NCBI GenBank assembly: GCA_035502095.1
Contig: DATJUX010000026.1
Coordinates: 124,001 to 188,000 of the forward strand
Length of the DNA: 64,000 bases
DNA from: JAKANT01 sp035502095
Lineage (GTDB): Bacteria; Pseudomonadota; Gammaproteobacteria; Burkholderiales; Burkholderiaceae_F
Direction: 5' to 3'
Positions 60,798 through 64,000 of the stretch are shown piece after piece. The notes beneath the pieces are model-generated. The model saw only the letters and a list, made by a program, of their open reading frames with translations, made no database searches and was not told the DNA's origin. The position numbers and the translations under genes were made by a program. Every line of letters begins with the position of its first letter. The stretch's first letter is position 1.

Positions 60798-63695
60798 ATG
60801 GCGGTTCAATCCGCAGCGCCGGCACTGTCGGCCGTCATGTTCGCGTTCAGTTCAAGCAGCGTTCGGCTCCCGGACGAATCCCGCTTCGACGTTGCGCCAC
60901 AGGTGGTGCGTGCGCTGATCGGCATCGCCATGGCGGCATGCGTCGCTTCGATCGCGACGGTCCTGATCGTCACGCGGGTGCAGCAGCCGCAGGCATTCAC
61001 GGGCGGCCTGGTCTCTTCGCTGAGCTTCGCGGTGCTGCTGGTGGTCGCAGCCGCCGTCGCGACGCGGGGCCGTCTCAAGCTCGCCGTCACCGTGGCGCTC
61101 GCCGCGATGCCGCTGGGCATCACGTTGTATGCCGTCACGTCGAAACTGGGCATCCACACGCTGCTGCTCGGCGGCTTCGGCATCACGGTGCTGGTCGCGG
61201 GCGTGGTGAGCGGAATGCGCATCGCTGCGCTGTTTGCCGGCGCGTGCGCAGCGGCCGTCGTCGGGATGTATTGCGCCGAGCAGGCGGGGTGGCTGCCCGG
61301 CCCGGAACACGCCGCCATCGTTCCCGGCAGCGCGCGGTTGATCGCGCACTTCCTGCTGCTCTCCACCTCGCTGCTGTTTGCCTGGATGCTCGCGCGCATC
61401 GTGCGCGGGTCGCTCGAGGCTTCGCGGCACCAGGAGGAGCGATTCCGGTGGCTGTTCGTCCATTCGCCGCTGGCCTGCGTGATCCATCGCGCCGGCCGGA
61501 TCGAACTGGCGAACGCCGCCGCCGCGCACCTGTTCGGGTACGCCTCGGCCGAAGCGATGACGGGCCTCGCGCTCGCGCTCCTGGACTACCCCGGCCAGCA
61601 GGCACCTCCGAGCGTGCTGCTGTCGGCTTCCGAGGGCGTGCCGGTCGGCGCCACCGCGCCCTCGAGCGAAATGCGGCTGCGCCGGCGTGACGGACGGGAA
61701 CTGCTCGTCGATGCGCACGTGATGCGCATCGCGCAGCCTTACGGTTCGGCGAGCCTGTCGGTCTTCGTCGATCTGACCGAGCGCAAGCGGGCCGAGGCGC
61801 AACTGGCGCGCTCGGAAGCGCTGCTGTCGCGCCTGTTCAAGGCGAGCGTGGACAGCATCATCGTCGCCTCCGTGCCGAACGGCCGCATCGAACTCGTCAA
61901 CCAGGGTTTCAGCGACCTGGTGGGGATCCCGATCAACGAGGCGCACGACCGCACCACCCTCGAACTCGGGCTCTGGAACGACCGCACGGAGCGCGAACGT
62001 TTCATGACGCGCCTGCAGCAGGAAGGCGTATTGCGCAACTATCCGGCGCGCATCCGGCGCGCGGACGGGACGCCGCGTTCGGTCCTGCTGTCCAGTTCCG
62101 TCTTCGACCTCGACGATTCGGCTTTCTCGGTCACCATCATGCGCGACGTGACCCAGGAGCAGCGCGAGCGGCTGGAGTACGCGGCGATCCTCGACAGCGC
62201 GCTGGTCGGCATCGTGTTCCTGCGCAACCGGCGCTTCGAGCTCGTCAATGCGCGGTTCGAGGAGATGTTCGGCTGGTCGCGCGGCGCGATTCGCGGCCAG
62301 TCGGGCGAGGTCGTCTGGCCCAGCTTCGAGGACTACCTCGCGGTGGGTCGGCGCACGACGCCGATGCTCAAGCGCGGCGAAGCGGTCGACTTCGAGCATC
62401 AGGTGCGGCGCCGCGACGGCTCGCTTTTCTGGTGCCACGTCCGCGGCCGCGCCGTCGATGGATCGAACCTGGCCGGTGGCACGATCTGGATCGCCGAGGA
62501 CATCACGCGGCGGCGTGCCGCCGACGCGGCGCTGGCCGCGGCGAAGGAGGCGGCCGAGGCCGCGAGCCGTGCCAAGAGCATGTTCCTCGCCAATACCAGC
62601 CACGAAATCCGCACGCCGCTGAACGGCGTGCTCGGCCTGGCGCGCCTGGCCCTGCAACCGGACGTCGATGCCGGAAGCACGCGCGAGTATCTGCAGCGCA
62701 TTCACGACAGCGCCGAGGCGCTGTCGGACATCATCAACGACATCCTCGACCTGTCGAAGATCGAAGCGGGCAAGCTGGCGATCGAGCACACCGCGTTCGA
62801 TCTGCGGGCGTTGCTCGACTCGGTGTTCAACGCGTATCGGGAGCTCGCGCGCACCAAGGGACTCGGGTTCGAAATGACGGTGGTCGGCGAAGCGACGCGT
62901 TACGTCGCCGGCGATCCGACACGCACGCGCCAGATCCTCGCCAATTTCGTCTCCAACGCGATCAAGTTCACCGAGCGGGGGCGCGTCGCGATCGAGGTGC
63001 GCCAGCGCGGTGGCGGCATCGTGCGCTTCGCGGTCGCCGATTCGGGCATCGGCATCGACGCAGCGACGAAAGCGCGCCTGTTCACGCCGTTCACGCAGGC
63101 CGACGCGTCGACGACGCGACGCTATGGCGGCACCGGCCTCGGCCTGTCGATCTGCCGCGAGCTCGCGCATCTGATGGGCGGCCAGGTCGACATGCAGAGC
63201 GAACCCGGCGCGGGCAGCACGTTCTGGGCCGATCTGCCGCTGCCTGCCGCCGCCGCGCCGGCGACGCTGGAACCCGTGGCGTCTTGCGAGGAAGATCTGA
63301 GCGGACTGCGCGTACTGCTGGTCGAAGACAACCCGGTCAACCTGCTGATCGCCGACACGCTGCTCAGGACCTGGGGCGTGACGGTCGAGCAGGCGAACGA
63401 CGGCCGGCAGGCGATCGCGGCGGTCGAACGTTGCGATCGCTTCGACGCGGTGCTGATGGACGTGCACATGCCGGTGATGAGCGGGCACGAGGCGACCATC
63501 GAGCTGCGCAAGCGGCACGCGAAGGAGGATCTGCCGATCGTTGCGCTGACGGCCGCCGCGCTGGCCTCCGAGCAGGAGCAGAGCCTTGCGATCGGCATGA
63601 ACGATTTCATCTCGAAACCGTTCGATTCCGCGCGCCTGCGCAGCGTCCTGCTGCAGGTCACCGCGCACCGCCGCCGCCCGGCCGAGCCGGCCTGA
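60798..63695 (+). CDS. Hybrid sensor histidine kinase with six helices, PAS domains and receiver
   Basis: 965 residues from ATG 60798. Six transmembrane helices (about 30-205) form an integral-membrane sensor. About three PAS domains follow (starting near FRWLFVHSP, LLSRLFKASVDSI and LEYAAILDSALVG). The kinase has NTSHEIRTPLNGVLG, FVSNAIKFTE, DSGIGID and GTGLGLSICREL. The C-terminal receiver has Asp in AVLMDVHMPVMSG and Lys in NDFISKPF. No Hpt domain is seen, so a separate phosphotransferase is needed. Confidence 0.93.
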   Translation: MAVQSAAPALSAVMFAFSSSSVRLPDESRFDVAPQVVRALIGIAMAACVASIATVLIVTRVQQPQAFTGGLVSSLSFAVLLVVAAAVATRGRLKLAVTVALAAMPLGITLYAVTSKLGIHTLLLGGFGITVLVAGVVSGMRIAALFAGACAAAVVGMYCAEQAGWLPGPEHAAIVPGSARLIAHFLLLSTSLLFAWMLARIVRGSLEASRHQEERFRWLFVHSPLACVIHRAGRIELANAAAAHLFGYASAEAMTGLALALLDYPGQQAPPSVLLSASEGVPVGATAPSSEMRLRRRDGRELLVDAHVMRIAQPYGSASLSVFVDLTERKRAEAQLARSEALLSRLFKASVDSIIVASVPNGRIELVNQGFSDLVGIPINEAHDRTTLELGLWNDRTERERFMTRLQQEGVLRNYPARIRRADGTPRSVLLSSSVFDLDDSAFSVTIMRDVTQEQRERLEYAAILDSALVGIVFLRNRRFELVNARFEEMFGWSRGAIRGQSGEVVWPSFEDYLAVGRRTTPMLKRGEAVDFEHQVRRRDGSLFWCHVRGRAVDGSNLAGGTIWIAEDITRRRAADAALAAAKEAAEAASRAKSMFLANTSHEIRTPLNGVLGLARLALQPDVDAGSTREYLQRIHDSAEALSDIINDILDLSKIEAGKLAIEHTAFDLRALLDSVFNAYRELARTKGLGFEMTVVGEATRYVAGDPTRTRQILANFVSNAIKFTERGRVAIEVRQRGGGIVRFAVADSGIGIDAATKARLFTPFTQADASTTRRYGGTGLGLSICRELAHLMGGQVDMQSEPGAGSTFWADLPLPAAAAPATLEPVASCEEDLSGLRVLLVEDNPVNLLIADTLLRTWGVTVEQANDGRQAIAAVERCDRFDAVLMDVHMPVMSGHEATIELRKRHAKEDLPIVALTAAALASEQEQSLAIGMNDFISKPFDSARLRSVLLQVTAHRRRPAEPA

Positions 63696-63703
63696 CGCAG
63701 CGG

Positions 63704-64000
63704 CTACTTTGTCCCGAACAGGCGGTCGCCGGCATCGCCCAGTCCGGGAACGATGTAGGCGTGTTCGTCGAGGTGATCGTCGAGGGCGGCGACGAACAGC
63801 GGCACGTCGCGGTGGGCGCGCTCGAAGACCGCCACCCCCTCGGGTGCGGCCACCAGCGCGAGAAACAGGATCTGCGCCGCGCCGACGCCGCGCTTTTTCA
63901 GCACGTCGACCGCATGCGCCGCGGAGTTTCCGGTGCCGATCATCGGATCGCAGACGATGAAGGTCCGGTCCTCGGTCTCCGGCAGGCGGACGTAGTACTC
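63704..64000 (-). CDS. upp: Uracil phosphoribosyltransferase, C-terminal part (5' end outside window)
   Basis: The frame is open to the right edge; 98 residues remain of about 210. The PRPP-binding loop is in VCDPMIGTGNSAAHAVDVLKKRG and the C-terminus ALDDHLDEHAYIVPGLGDAGDRLFGTK matches Upp. The enzyme salvages uracil to UMP with PRPP. Confidence 0.95.
   Translation of the reverse strand, partial: EYYVRLPETEDRTFIVCDPMIGTGNSAAHAVDVLKKRGVGAAQILFLALVAAPEGVAVFERAHRDVPLFVAALDDHLDEHAYIVPGLGDAGDRLFGTK

Overview
The window is about 64 kb of GC-rich DNA packed with genes on both strands. A type VI secretion TssM, an intracellular PHA depolymerase, NnrU, DUF2277, DUF3014, acetoacetyl-CoA synthetase and very large c-type multiheme cytochromes together suggest a soil, sediment or freshwater betaproteobacterium. 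I cannot fix the order or genus. No rRNA, tRNA, CRISPR array, insertion sequence or prophage was recognised. All assignments come from reading sequence and motifs; no database search was run.

Layout. 1-4 kb: the C-terminal part of TssM followed by an exported caspase-like protein. 4-13.4 kb: a complete-looking transmembrane electron-transfer cluster. It holds a membrane-anchored FeS/FAD/NAD(P) oxidoreductase (divergent), a bis-heme b membrane protein with two H-x13-H pairs, a 24-heme cytochrome made of seven three-heme repeats, a 16-17-heme cytochrome, a 951-residue TPR/beta-barrel outer-membrane protein and a TonB-C-like lipoprotein. It could link cytoplasmic NAD(P)H to the cell surface in either direction, as porin-cytochrome conduits do. 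13.4-18.2 kb: PHA depolymerase, glutathione transferase, a tartrate/malate-type dehydrogenase and an SHMT paralogue with an altered active-site motif. 18.6-23.5 kb: a minus-strand run of DGPF protein, ECF42-type sigma factor, DUF2277, Rieske oxygenase, GTP cyclohydrolase I and a core MetE-like protein, headed by a sequence matching the ECF42 promoter pattern.

24-32.4 kb is regulatory: a TPR/HD-GYP protein, two histidine kinase/response regulator pairs and a second ECF sigma factor. Divergent from the TPR/HD-GYP gene is a 41-codon gene for a double-glycine leader peptide with a predicted 8-residue core, AGIIDLGY. It has its own promoter-like sequence, ribosome binding site and terminator. A small exported signal beside a TPR protein fused to a c-di-GMP phosphodiesterase domain is the most novel hypothesis here. 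32.4-42 kb: a catalytically degenerate SDR, Ada-AlkA and Ogt alkylation repair, NnrU, a CurA-like reductase, an AcpA-like phosphoesterase, an epoxide hydrolase and small signalling proteins.

42-50 kb: a DegP-like protease followed by a MoxR/DUF58/VWA operon, two small envelope proteins, a DUF3014 protein and a thioredoxin-fold protein. 50-54.6 kb: a spermidine/putrescine-type ABC importer. 54.7-64 kb: Uup, a serine/threonine dehydratase, an EamA exporter, acetoacetyl-CoA synthetase with a tiny CWC protein, a hybrid sensor kinase, and the end of uracil phosphoribosyltransferase cut by the window edge.
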